A DNA stretch of 30,487 bases from Syntrophorhabdus sp. PtaB.Bin184. GTDB lineage: Bacteria; Desulfobacterota; Syntrophorhabdia; Syntrophorhabdales; Syntrophorhabdaceae. Under the pieces are notes generated by a model. The model made no database searches. It was not told the DNA's origin and saw only the letters and a program-made list of their open reading frames with translations. The DNA lies in NCBI GenBank assembly GCA_002067555.1, contig MVQQ01000233.1:1-30487 (forward strand), in the 5' to 3' direction. Made by a program: the position numbers and the translations under genes. Shown piece by piece: positions 1 through 7,014 of the stretch; within the stretch, counting starts at the first letter, position 1; every line of letters begins with the position of its first letter.

Positions 1-15
1 GCCCGAATCCTCCCT

Positions 16-150
16 TTACTTGTCTTCTTCTTTCCTGTAGGGAAAGACCTTCTTGAGCGCCGACATAATGAGGCTAAACACAACGAGGGTGCACAGGGTA
101 CCACCCATCCCGACGACAACCATCGTGAAGCCAAAGGTCCATTTGTCCAT
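16..150 (-). CDS. OadG-like small subunit of a sodium-pumping decarboxylase
   Basis: This is a 44-residue protein found by translating the minus strand directly. It starts MDKWTFGFTM, continues with one hydrophobic segment (about residues 6-30, rich in Val, Gly, Met and Leu), and ends in a charged tail, YRKEEDK. That is the layout of the gamma (OadG) subunit, a one-helix membrane anchor that helps assemble biotin-dependent Na+-pumping decarboxylases. It is shorter than classical OadG (about 80-120 residues) and fits the group named OadG-related small transporter subunits. A GGGAGG Shine-Dalgarno lies about 10 nt before the ATG. Another GGGAGG directly follows the stop, so a downstream gene, probably a decarboxylase or membrane subunit, continues outside the window. 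The family call rests on layout and length; the partner is inferred. Confidence 0.72.
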   Translation of the reverse strand: MDKWTFGFTMVVVGMGGTLCTLVVFSLIMSALKKVFPYRKEEDK

Positions 151-218
151 AGTAACCCGTCCTCCCGGTTCCGTGGTTTTATATGTGAATAATAAAGGTG
201 CCGAAAATGCTTTAAGAC

Positions 219-246
219 ATTATCTCAACCACTTCCCCATAGTCAA
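219..246 (-). promoter_or_regulatory. Sigma-70 type promoter for the OadG-like gene
   Basis: On the minus strand TTGACT (246-241) is separated by 16 nt from GATAAT (224-219). This puts the start of transcription near 212, about 60 nt before the ATG at 150. The two hexamers differ from consensus by one base each. The assignment is by motif only. Confidence 0.55.
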
Positions 247-293
247 GTGAAATTGTTAACGAGAACGCGTGTTCCTGAAGAAAAAAACCTGAT

Positions 294-327
294 GTCATTC
301 CAAGCTGCGGAAAGCCTGAGGAATGAC
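294..327. repeat. Short inverted repeat GTCATTCC / GGAATGAC
   Basis: A perfect 8-bp inverted repeat (294-301 and 320-327) encloses 18 nt in the spacer between the OadG-like gene and the small membrane protein. GTCATTCC...GGAATGAC palindromes are common dispersed intergenic elements in bacteria. The rest of the 151-389 spacer holds the promoter at 219-246 and a GC-rich stretch (about 342-390) with GACCGG/CCGGTC and GGAGG/CCTCC complementarity that could act as a weak terminator for the gene ending at 390. Confidence 0.45.
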
Positions 328-389
328 TCCGCACCATCTCTCGGACCGGGCGCAATGTCGGAGGGGGCCGCCTCTCGGGGACCTCCGGT

Positions 390-722
390 CTACTGCGTCC
401 TCGGCTTCGCCCTGTCGATCATGACGATCCCTATATATATAAGGATAAAGGTGGGAACCAGAAACAATCTGAATGGTATCCTTTCGACCCGCATCCTGTC
501 GAGAGAAAGGCGGTTTTCCCCCGCTGCATCCCCTGACGGCTTCCGAACCACGGCATCAGGCAACGCCTTGCCGGTATCCTTTGTTATCCTGATACCCGCG
601 TTGTAGAAATTGTCCATGAAACCTTTCTCCATGTCGAAGCCGGAAACAAAGGGCAGGGCAAACAGGGGAATGCAGATGCCGATGACTATCAAGAGAATAC
701 CCCTTTTCCTGCCCGTATCCAT
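390..722 (-). CDS. Small two-helix membrane protein, function unknown
   Basis: This 110-residue protein has a hydrophobic segment near the N terminus (about residues 7-26, after a basic MDTGRKRG start). A roughly 50-residue polar middle follows, then a second hydrophobic segment (about 82-101) and a basic tail, RAKPRTQ. It is probably an inner-membrane hairpin with a periplasmic middle. I do not recognise the family. An in-frame ATG 21 nt upstream (743) is possible. I prefer 722 because an extended -10 motif, TGGTATAGT, ends at 732, which would place transcription start near 725. No Shine-Dalgarno is visible for either start. It is divergent from ispG. Confidence 0.6.
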   Translation of the reverse strand: MDTGRKRGILLIVIGICIPLFALPFVSGFDMEKGFMDNFYNAGIRITKDTGKALPDAVVRKPSGDAAGENRLSLDRMRVERIPFRLFLVPTFILIYIGIVMIDRAKPRTQ

Positions 723-783
723 GGTTGCTTCACTATACCACATGTCCGGCGGCAGCAGGACACTTTTTTATCTCTGCCGATCA

Positions 784-812
784 TTGACATCGGGACCCGG
801 TGGGGATATTAT
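784..812 (+). promoter_or_regulatory. Promoter of ispG
   Basis: TTGACA (784-789) and TATTAT (807-812) are separated by exactly 17 nt, giving a near-consensus sigma-70 promoter. Transcription would start near 819, about 30 nt before the ispG ATG at 850. Its position also argues against longer in-frame starts upstream of 850. Confidence 0.72.
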
Positions 813-849
813 AAGCAAGATTTTTCCACTCAAGCTCAAGGAACAGGGG

Positions 850-1911
850 ATGAAACGAAAAAAGACAAGACAGATACAGGTCGGGGGTGTTCCCATTGGT
901 GGCGGCAGCCCCATCGCTGTTCAATCCATGCTCAAGACAAATCCCGAGAATTTCATGGAGACCCTCGAGCAGACACGGGAACTGAAGAGGGCCGGGTGCG
1001 AACTCGTCAGGATAGCCCTGCCCCAGGAAGAGACCTGCAGGATAATCCCCTTTCTCAGGAAGGAAGTGGACGTACCCATCATCGGCGACATCCACTTCAA
1101 CCACAGGATAGCGCTGAAGGCCATGGAACTCGGCATCGACGGCATCAGGGTCAACCCCGGCACCATCAACAACCTGCGCAAGATGAAAGAGATCGCGGCC
1201 GCGGCCCTCGAAACGAAGACGCCCGTCAGGCTTGGGATGAACATCGGTTCCATGGAGAAAAGGGTCCTCAAGAAGTATGCGAGGCCCGGCGCAGACGCCA
1301 TGGTCGAAAGCGCCCTTTACCACGTGGCCCTCTTCGAGGATGTGGGATGGACGGAGCTCAAGGTCTCTCTCAAGGCCTCGGACATCAGGGAGACCATCGA
1401 TGCCTACAGGAAGTTCTCCAAGAAATCCGATTATCCCCTCCACGTGGGGATAACGGAGGCGGGCCCCGTCTTTTCCGGCGCCATCAAGTCGGCGATAGGC
1501 ATCGGCATACTGCTCCATGAGGGCATAGGGGACACCATCAGGGTCTCCCTGACCGGCAACCCCGTGTACGAGGTGATAGCGGCCTACCACATCCTGCGCG
1601 ACTTGGGCCTGAGGAAACGGGGCATCAACATCATCTCCTGCCCCACCTGCGGCAGGACGAAGGTGGACCTCGCCGCGATAGTCGAGGAATTCGAAAAGGA
1701 GATCAACGACTTCGATTCGTACCTGGACGTGGCCATCATGGGCTGCGAGGTCAACGGCCCCGGCGAGGCGCGCGAGGCGGACATAGGCCTCGCCTTCGGC
1801 GCGAACAGCGCCATGCTCTTCAAGAAAGGCACCGTCGTCAAGTCCGGCATCCCCCGCGAAATGGCAAAGAACATCCTCAAAGAAGAGATCTTCAATATGA
1901 TAAATCGGTGA
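850..1911 (+). CDS. ispG: 4-hydroxy-3-methylbut-2-en-1-yl diphosphate synthase
   Basis: IspG (GcpE) converts methylerythritol cyclodiphosphate (MEcPP) to HMBPP in the penultimate step of the MEP isoprenoid pathway, using a [4Fe-4S] cluster and reduced ferredoxin or flavodoxin. The 353-residue protein has the expected TIM-barrel opening (QVGGVPIGGGSPIAVQSM). The C-terminal cluster ligands are all present: C264 and C267 in CPTC, C299 in GCEVNGPGEA, and E306, which match E. coli C270, C273, C305 and E312. The length is usual for the bacterial two-domain form. The start at 850 is supported by AAGGA upstream and the promoter at 784-812. It is monocistronic and faces an inverted 9-nt repeat array. 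Confidence 0.96.
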   Translation: MKRKKTRQIQVGGVPIGGGSPIAVQSMLKTNPENFMETLEQTRELKRAGCELVRIALPQEETCRIIPFLRKEVDVPIIGDIHFNHRIALKAMELGIDGIRVNPGTINNLRKMKEIAAAALETKTPVRLGMNIGSMEKRVLKKYARPGADAMVESALYHVALFEDVGWTELKVSLKASDIRETIDAYRKFSKKSDYPLHVGITEAGPVFSGAIKSAIGIGILLHEGIGDTIRVSLTGNPVYEVIAAYHILRDLGLRKRGINIISCPTCGRTKVDLAAIVEEFEKEINDFDSYLDVAIMGCEVNGPGEAREADIGLAFGANSAMLFKKGTVVKSGIPREMAKNILKEEIFNMINR

Positions 1912-1915
1912 AGAT

Positions 1916-2147
1916 GGTTAGAACCGTTAGAGCCGTTGGCACCGTTAGAACCGTTAGAACCGAGCAATCATTTGTTGTTCCGGCAAGGGCAAAGATTGAC
2001 CCAATACAATAGCCCTGATGATTCTTAACAGTTCCGTCCGTTCCGACGATTCCCTGCAGTCCTATTTCAACTATCCCAATCATTCCAACGGTTCAAACAG
2101 TCCTGCCGGTTCTAACGGTTCTAACGGCTCCAACGGTTCTAACGGTC
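1916..2147. repeat. Inverted pair of 9-nt tandem arrays (GTTAGAACC family)
   Basis: The left arm (1916-1962) is five degenerate 9-mers of type GTTAGAACC. The right arm (2107-2147) is four copies of the reverse complement GGTTCTAAC. The arms can pair over about 40 bp with a few mismatches, across a 144-nt loop that itself holds decayed copies such as CCAACGGTTC. The element lies between the convergent genes ispG and the CDP-alcohol phosphotransferase, so it may act as a bidirectional terminator. The right arm supplies the last codons and the TAG stop (2141-2139) of the phosphotransferase. A third array of the same family lies at 29754-29793. Confidence 0.85.
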
Positions 2148-2729
2148 TTTTCTCGTCTGTCTCCGCACATGCACGATCCTCTGGATGACCGTTACGTGTG
2201 TGAGGACTGCAAGGATGATGATGATGTAATTGAGGAGGAAAGGAACGAAGAGGCCTAGGATGAGAAGGACGAGCCTCTCGGGCCTCTCGAGGAGACCTAT
2301 TTTGCCGGAAAGACCCGCGGCCTCCGCCCGCGCGCGGGCATAGGGTATGAGCGCGGTGCCGATCACCGCGACGAAGGCGGCGACCGCGTATCCGCTGCTT
2401 CCCTCACGGACGTAAACGAAGAGGATGGCGCCCATGACGGCCATGTCGGTGTACCTGTCGAGGACGGAGTCGAAAAAACCGCCGAAGCGCGTCACCCTGC
2501 CGGTACCCCGCGCAATGGCGCCATCGAGGATATCGAAAAAGCCGGCCACGATCAGCGATGCCGCGCCGGCCGCCGGTAGTCCCTTGAAAATGAGCGCTGC
2601 CGCCAGGAAACCGAAGAGGGTACCCGCTGAGCTTATCACGTTGGGCGATATCGTTTTCTGTCCGAGGATAGCCCGGTACAGGGAAAGAACGACGGGATCG
2701 AAACGGTGGCCGATCTTAGAGCTTATCAC
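2139..2729 (-). CDS. CDP-alcohol phosphotransferase, probable phosphatidylinositol-phosphate synthase
   Basis: This 196-residue integral membrane enzyme has the complete family motif Dx2DGx2ARx8Gx3Dx3D (D66, D69, G70, A73, R74, G83, D87, D91), which binds metal and the CDP group. Two features point to inositol phosphate as acceptor. The segment ARAEAAGLSG...ERPERLVLL closely resembles, as I recall it, the corresponding segment of mycobacterial PgsA1. The gene also sits 11 nt downstream of an inositol-phosphate synthase. The likely reaction is CDP-diacylglycerol plus inositol phosphate giving phosphatidylinositol phosphate. The start is GTG after an AGGGGGG Shine-Dalgarno that lies within the ino1/pgsA junction. 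Its last codons lie in a 9-nt repeat array. A phosphatidylglycerophosphate synthase is a less likely alternative. Confidence 0.82.
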   Translation of the reverse strand: MISSKIGHRFDPVVLSLYRAILGQKTISPNVISSAGTLFGFLAAALIFKGLPAAGAASLIVAGFFDILDGAIARGTGRVTRFGGFFDSVLDRYTDMAVMGAILFVYVREGSSGYAVAAFVAVIGTALIPYARARAEAAGLSGKIGLLERPERLVLLILGLFVPFLLNYIIIILAVLTHVTVIQRIVHVRRQTRKDR

Positions 2730-2740
2730 GCAAGGCCCCC

Positions 2741-3832
2741 CTACCGGAACCTTTCACCCCTGATAAACTCCTCCACCATCACCCGTGCCGTCTCGTCGGG
2801 ATACTGCCGGATGGGGTGCTTCATGGTGTAGGCGGAGATGGACTCCAGCACTCCGCCGATACCCCTGTCCCGCGCCACCTTGCAGCAACGGACCGCGTCA
2901 ATGATGCATCCCCCGCTGTTCGGGGAATCCTCGACAGACAGCCTTAATTCACAGTTGATGGGTATGTCGCCGAATATCCTTCCTTCGAGCCTCATGAAGC
3001 AGACCTTGTTGTCCTTCTGCCAGGGGACGTAGTCCGAAGGGCCTATGTGGATGTTCTCCGCCGGGATGGGGACATCGAGGGTGGACTGCACGGCCTCCGT
3101 CTTCGATATCTTCTTCGACGTCAGCCGCTCCCTGTTGAGCATGTTGAGAAAATCGGTGTTGCCGCCGGTGTTCAGCTGATAGGTGTTGTCGAGCTTCACC
3201 CCGCGGTCGTTGAAAAGCTTCGCCAGGGTCCTGTGAATGATCGTCGCCCCGATCTGGGATTTGACGTCGTCCCCGACGAGCGGTATCCCCTTCTCTTCGA
3301 AACGTCTTGTCCATTTGTCGTCTGACGCAATGAACACGGGGATGCAGTTTATCAGGCTGACGCCGCTTTCGAGGCAGCACTCGGCGTAGTAGCGCACCGC
3401 CTGCTCCGAACCGACAGGCAGGTAGTTGAGGAGAATGTCGACATTTCGTTCCTTCAGGACCTTCGCCACGTCGACGGGCTCTTCGTCCGCGACAACGAAG
3501 GAGCGCTCCGGCGGGTACTGTTTCATGTGAGGCGCCACACCGTCGAGGACGTGCCCCATGAGAACGGTGACACCCGTGGGCGGGATATCGGCCTCTATGG
3601 TCTTCGTGCAGTTGGGAGACGCGAAGATGGCCTTTTCGAGAGGGACCCCCACCTTCCGCCGGTCGATGTCGAAGGCCGTCACGATCCGGATGTCTCCCGG
3701 TTTGTAACCGCAGATATCGCTGTGCATGAGCCCGATGGTGTCTTCATTCTTACGAGAATAGTAAATGATACCCTGTACCAACGAGCTCGCGCAGTTTCCC
3801 ACGCCGGCTATGGCAACACGAATCTCTGGCAT
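2741..3832 (-). CDS. ino1: Inositol-3-phosphate synthase
   Basis: This enzyme converts glucose 6-phosphate to myo-inositol phosphate with NAD+ as a catalytic cofactor. The 363-residue length and the N-terminal NAD-binding motif GVGNCASSLVQGIIYY match the short bacterial/archaeal class, of which mycobacterial Ino1 is typical. Later blocks such as LNYLPVGSEQAVRYYAE, KSQIGATIIHR and NTGGNTDFLNM are characteristic. The ATG at 3832 has an ideal AAGGAG at 5-nt spacing; an in-frame start at 3853 lies upstream of that signal and is rejected. It has its own promoter at 3860-3888 and is followed at 11 nt by the phosphotransferase, so the two form an inositol-phospholipid unit. Confidence 0.92.
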   Translation of the reverse strand: MPEIRVAIAGVGNCASSLVQGIIYYSRKNEDTIGLMHSDICGYKPGDIRIVTAFDIDRRKVGVPLEKAIFASPNCTKTIEADIPPTGVTVLMGHVLDGVAPHMKQYPPERSFVVADEEPVDVAKVLKERNVDILLNYLPVGSEQAVRYYAECCLESGVSLINCIPVFIASDDKWTRRFEEKGIPLVGDDVKSQIGATIIHRTLAKLFNDRGVKLDNTYQLNTGGNTDFLNMLNRERLTSKKISKTEAVQSTLDVPIPAENIHIGPSDYVPWQKDNKVCFMRLEGRIFGDIPINCELRLSVEDSPNSGGCIIDAVRCCKVARDRGIGGVLESISAYTMKHPIRQYPDETARVMVEEFIRGERFR

Positions 3833-3859
3833 TGCATCTCCTTCTATTATCATTCTTTT

Positions 3860-3888
3860 AGAATATTTGCCCTAAAAAGTCAAAGCAA
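3860..3888 (-). promoter_or_regulatory. Promoter of the ino1-phosphotransferase unit
   Basis: TTGCTT (3888-3883) and TATTCT (3865-3860) are separated by 17 nt on the minus strand. Transcription would begin near 3853, leaving a 20-nt leader with the AAGGAG site. The promoter lies in the 61-nt gap after the fumarase beta gene, so the inositol genes can be expressed independently of the operon upstream. Confidence 0.55.
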
Positions 3889-3893
3889 GCACA

Positions 3894-4451
3894 TCATTTC
3901 CTGTAGCTTTCAACGCCTTCCAGGTACAGGTCCTTGCCGTGAACATCGTTGATGACGAAAAGGGGCATGTCCTTCACCTCGAGCCTCATGACCGCCTCGG
4001 GCCCCAGGTCCTCATAGGCGATCACCTCCGCAGCGACAACGGTGCGTGCGATGAGCGCACCGGCCCCTCCTGTCGCTCCGAGATAGACCGCCCTGTGCTC
4101 CCTGAGCGCGTCCCTCACCTTTTCGGAACGCTTACCCTTCCCTATCATGCCTTTCAGGCCGAGGGAGATGAGTCTCGGCGCGTAGACGTCCATGCGGGAA
4201 CTCGTTGTGGGCCCGCAGGATCCCATCACCTTTCCCGGCGGTGCCGGTGCCGGGCCGCAATAGTAGATGACTTGTCCCTTGATGTCGAAAGGCAGTTCTC
4301 CGCCGGCATCGAGGGTTTCGATGAACCTCTTGTGCGCGGCGTCCCGGGCTGTATAGATGAAACCGGACAGAAGTACTTTTTCCCCCGCCCTCAACGACCC
4401 CGTTACGTCATCGGCAAGAGGTGTCGTTATCCTCTTAAGCTCTGTTGTCAC
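3894..4451 (-). CDS. Fumarate hydratase class I, beta subunit
   Basis: This 185-residue protein is the C-terminal half of class I fumarase or tartrate dehydratase. It includes GPTTSSRMD and KGMIGKGKRS, and it pairs with the alpha subunit encoded just upstream. The start is a GTG whose GTGA overlaps the alpha stop codon by 4 nt, with GGGAGG 7 nt upstream; this indicates translational coupling and equal expression. A longer reading starting at 4484 would run through the alpha gene and is rejected. L-tartrate dehydratase (TtdB) cannot be excluded from sequence alone, but the adjacent malic enzyme favours fumarate/malate. Confidence 0.92.
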   Translation of the reverse strand: MTTELKRITTPLADDVTGSLRAGEKVLLSGFIYTARDAAHKRFIETLDAGGELPFDIKGQVIYYCGPAPAPPGKVMGSCGPTTSSRMDVYAPRLISLGLKGMIGKGKRSEKVRDALREHRAVYLGATGGAGALIARTVVAAEVIAYEDLGPEAVMRLEVKDMPLFVINDVHGKDLYLEGVESYRK

Positions 4452-5287
4452 AGGATGGCCTCCCTGATACGGTGCGCGTGGCACTGTATGTTGACCGCCA
4501 CGGGCAGCGACGCGAGATGGCAGGGCGCCATCTTTATGTGGACGTCGAGGGCCGTCACCGTTCCCCCGTACCCTTGAGGACCTATGCCGGTTGCGTTGAT
4601 CTCCTCGAGGAGCCCCCTCTCCATGTCTGCAAGTTCCCCGTCATCGCTGCGTTTGCCCACGGGGACCATGAGAGCCTCCTTGGACAAAAGCGCCGAGGTT
4701 TCGAAATTGCCCCCGATGCCCACACCGACGATGATGGGCGGACAGGGATTGGGTCCTCCCTTGCGCACCATCTCGAGGACAAATGCCCTGACCCCCTCCT
4801 TCCCCTCAGCGGGCATGAGCATGCGCACCTCCCCGTAGTTCTCGCTCCCGCCACCCTTCGGCAAGACGGTGATCCGCATACCGTCACCAGGCACGATCTT
4901 CGTGTGGATTATGGGAGGTGTGTTGTCACCGGTATTCTTCCGCGTGAAGGGATGGCAACAGGACTTTCTGAGGTAACCGTTGCGGTATGCCCGGCGGACC
5001 CCCTCCGCCACTGCCTCCGTGAGGTCTCCTCCCACAACGTGCGCATCCTGGCCGATCTCGAGAAAGGTCACGGCAAGACCCGTGTCCTGGCATATGGGCA
5101 TTCGTTCCTCCCGCGCCGTATCGGCGTTCGTCAAGAGCTCCCTCAACACCTCCTTGCCGACAGGGGAACGCTCCTTCTCTATCGCGTCCCTGATGGCGCC
5201 GTACATCATCTCGGGAAGATGGATATTGGCGTCTATAAACAGGCGTTCTACAACGGAAACGATGTCGTCCACGTGAATCTCGCGCAT
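4448..5287 (-). CDS. Fumarate hydratase class I, alpha subunit
   Basis: This 279-residue protein carries the oxygen-sensitive [4Fe-4S] cluster that interconverts fumarate and malate. Conserved cysteines are seen in PICQDTG (C66), SCCHPFTRKNTGDNTPP and NPCPP. The split alpha/beta form is typical of strict anaerobes, whereas enteric FumA is fused. The ATG at 5287 has AAGGAG at 6-nt spacing; an ATG at 5308 would overlap the malic enzyme and lacks a site. It lies 10 nt after malic enzyme and overlaps the beta gene by 4 nt, giving a malic enzyme-fumarase operon. Confidence 0.93.
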   Translation of the reverse strand: MREIHVDDIVSVVERLFIDANIHLPEMMYGAIRDAIEKERSPVGKEVLRELLTNADTAREERMPICQDTGLAVTFLEIGQDAHVVGGDLTEAVAEGVRRAYRNGYLRKSCCHPFTRKNTGDNTPPIIHTKIVPGDGMRITVLPKGGGSENYGEVRMLMPAEGKEGVRAFVLEMVRKGGPNPCPPIIVGVGIGGNFETSALLSKEALMVPVGKRSDDGELADMERGLLEEINATGIGPQGYGGTVTALDVHIKMAPCHLASLPVAVNIQCHAHRIREAIL

Positions 5288-5297
5288 GAGGGGCTCC

Positions 5298-6686
5298 TTA
5301 ACCGGCATAGGGCGCTATGATGCCCTTCTCCATGAGCAGGCCCACCTCGTCCTGGGCCCTACGGATCTTCGTAACCGCCATGTTGTAGAGCTCCTTTTCG
5401 TCGATGGTGAGGCGCGCGACACCCTGCTTCATTGCCATCTTCGCGACCGCCACGGCCTCCCGGGGAAAGACCTCCCATTCATTCATCGTCGGAAGGAGGT
5501 GGTCTTCGGTAAGCCCCCTGTCCTCGGCGCACCGGGCAAGCTCGTACGCCGCGGCTATGCACATCTCGTCGGTGATGGTCCGGGCCCTGACATCGAGGGT
5601 GCCCCGGAATATCGCCGGGAACCCGACGGAGTTGTTCACCTGGTTGGGGAAATCGCTCCTGCCCGTGGCCACAATGCGTGCCCCCGCCTCTTTCGCGTCC
5701 CAGGGCCACATCTCGGGTATGGGGTTGGCACAGACGAAGACGATCGCGTTGTCGGCCATCGAGGCCACCCAATCCTTTTGTATGACGTCCGGTCCCGACT
5801 TCGACAGGGCGATGAGGACATCCTGCCCCTTCAGCGCCGCCGCTGTGTCGCCTTCGCGGTTCTCCCCGTTCGTTGTCGCGGCCAGTTCCAGCTTCTCCTT
5901 GTAATTGGGCTTGATGTCGTCCCGTTTCCGATTGAGTATTCCCTTGCTGTCAACGACAATGATCTTCTTCGGATCGGCCCCCGCCCTGATGAGCATGCGC
6001 ACGATGCAAACGTTCGCCGCGCCTATGCCGATCATGGTGATCTTCGCATCCTCGATCTTCTTTCCCACTATCTTGAGGGCGTTCACGAGACCGGCAAGCG
6101 TGACCGCGGCGGTGCCCTGCTGGTCATCATGCCAGACGGGGATCGGCGATTCCGCCCTCAACCTTTCCAGAACGTAGAAGCATTTCGGGTTCTCGATGTC
6201 CTCGAGGTTGATGCCCCCGAAAACGGGCGCGATGAGCTTCACCGTCCGCACGATCTCATCGGGGTCCTTCGTATCGAGACAAATCGGGAAGGCATCGACT
6301 CCCCCCAAATACTTGAAGAGGAGAGCCTTGCCCTCCATGACGGGCAATCCCGCCATGGGACCGATATCACCAAGGCCGAGCACCCGTGTCCCGTCGGTCA
6401 CTATGCCCACCATGTTCCCCTTGTTGGTATGCTCGAACACCTTCTCGGGGTCCCTGTTTATCTCCTTGCAGGGCTCCGCCACTCCCGGCGTATACCATAT
6501 GGCAAAATCATCGATGTCCCTGATGACACACTTGGGGACCATCTCTATCTTCCCCTTGTAGAAAGGATGCATCTTCATCGCATCCACAGCCGGTTTCCTG
6601 GCCTTCTCCAGAAGTTCTTCCCTGGTGACCTTACCGTCGCTCACGACACGCCTCCCCATCTTCTCATTTCGCAACTGTGTCGACAT
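5298..6686 (-). CDS. NAD-dependent malic enzyme
   Basis: The enzyme oxidatively decarboxylates malate to pyruvate, or carboxylates pyruvate in reverse. The 462-residue protein has the tyrosine motif IWYTPGVAEPCKEI, a catalytic lysine region in EGKALLFKYLGGVDAFPI, a metal-binding HDDQQGTAAV, and a Rossmann motif GIGAANVCIVRML. It is the short prokaryotic type without a phosphotransacetylase domain. The start is uncertain. A -10-like TATACT (6695-6690) ends 3 nt before the ATG at 6686, which would put transcription start inside the gene, so ATG 6659 (MGRRVVSDGK) may be the real start. It heads the operon with the fumarase subunits. Cofactor choice (NAD versus NADP) is inferred. Confidence 0.93.
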   Translation of the reverse strand: MSTQLRNEKMGRRVVSDGKVTREELLEKARKPAVDAMKMHPFYKGKIEMVPKCVIRDIDDFAIWYTPGVAEPCKEINRDPEKVFEHTNKGNMVGIVTDGTRVLGLGDIGPMAGLPVMEGKALLFKYLGGVDAFPICLDTKDPDEIVRTVKLIAPVFGGINLEDIENPKCFYVLERLRAESPIPVWHDDQQGTAAVTLAGLVNALKIVGKKIEDAKITMIGIGAANVCIVRMLIRAGADPKKIIVVDSKGILNRKRDDIKPNYKEKLELAATTNGENREGDTAAALKGQDVLIALSKSGPDVIQKDWVASMADNAIVFVCANPIPEMWPWDAKEAGARIVATGRSDFPNQVNNSVGFPAIFRGTLDVRARTITDEMCIAAAYELARCAEDRGLTEDHLLPTMNEWEVFPREAVAVAKMAMKQGVARLTIDEKELYNMAVTKIRRAQDEVGLLMEKGIIAPYAG

Positions 6687-6716
6687 TGTAGTATAGATTC
6701 GCGGAAAAATGGAATG

Positions 6717-6840
6717 GAAAAGTGAGAAACAAGGGAGGAGGAGACAGGAGAGGAAGGGGACGACTGCGGAAAAATAGGACGAATAGGAGAATAGGACCTA
6801 TCCCGCACCCCACCTCTCTTCCTCCCCTCTTCCCTTTTCC
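6717..6840. repeat. Purine-rich / pyrimidine-rich imperfect inverted repeat
   Basis: In the divergent spacer between malic enzyme and tRNA-Met, a purine-rich stretch (6717-6762, GGAAAAG...GGAGGAGGAGACAGGAG) is followed by a pyrimidine-rich one (6803-6840, CCACCTCTCTTCCTCCCC...CTTTTCC). The reverse complement of the second resembles the first. Between them are three AATAGGA copies (about 6774-6800) spaced 8-9 nt, ending in the palindrome ATAGGACCTAT. Pairing is looser than at the other inverted arrays in this window. A mirror-like purine/pyrimidine tract could also adopt triplex DNA. Confidence 0.55.
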
Positions 6841-6844
6841 GTCA

Positions 6845-6874
6845 TTGACAAACCCCCAAGAAATCGTTTATTTT
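6845..6874 (+). promoter_or_regulatory. Promoter of tRNA-Met
   Basis: A perfect TTGACA (6845-6850) is followed after 18 nt by TATTTT (6869-6874). Predicted transcription start is near 6881, a few bases before the mature tRNA at 6887. The region between the elements is not GC-rich, so no stringent-control discriminator can be claimed. Confidence 0.55.
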
Positions 6875-6886
6875 ATTACAGAAGTC

Positions 6887-6959
6887 GGGCCCATAGCTCA
6901 GCTGGAAGAGCCACCGGCTCATAACCGGTAGGTCCTTGGTTCGAACCCAAGTGGGCCCA
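6887..6959 (+). tRNA. tRNA with CAT anticodon (Met, or lysidine-type Ile)
   Basis: The cloverleaf is complete. The acceptor GGGCCCA pairs with TGGGCCC, and the D stem is GCTC/GAGC with the GG of the D loop at 6904-6905. The anticodon stem ACCGG/CCGGT holds the loop CTCATAA (anticodon CAT at 6920-6922), and the T stem CTTGG/CCAAG holds TTCGAAC. The discriminator is A. CCA is not encoded (the genome reads A-CA-T), so the end must be added by CCA transferase. CAT can be elongator Met or the Ile tRNA whose C34 becomes lysidine. It is not an initiator, because the first pair is a normal G-C and no three-G-C anticodon stem is present. Confidence 0.93.
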
Positions 6960-7014
6960 CATATGAAGACATGGTGAAGAAATTTCTCATAGAACGGAAT
7001 AGTGAACTCACGTA

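Noticed and set aside
247..606. Plus-strand 119-codon frame
   Set aside because: It is mostly opposite the small membrane protein and spans a palindrome and promoter; no ribosome-binding site or hydrophobic pattern supports it.
610..849. N-terminal extension of IspG by 80 residues
   Set aside because: The near-consensus promoter at 784-812 lies within it, and IspG homology begins at 850.
5286..6725. Open frame of 479 codons opposite malic enzyme
   Set aside because: It is antisense to a well-conserved enzyme and has no motif or ribosome-binding site.
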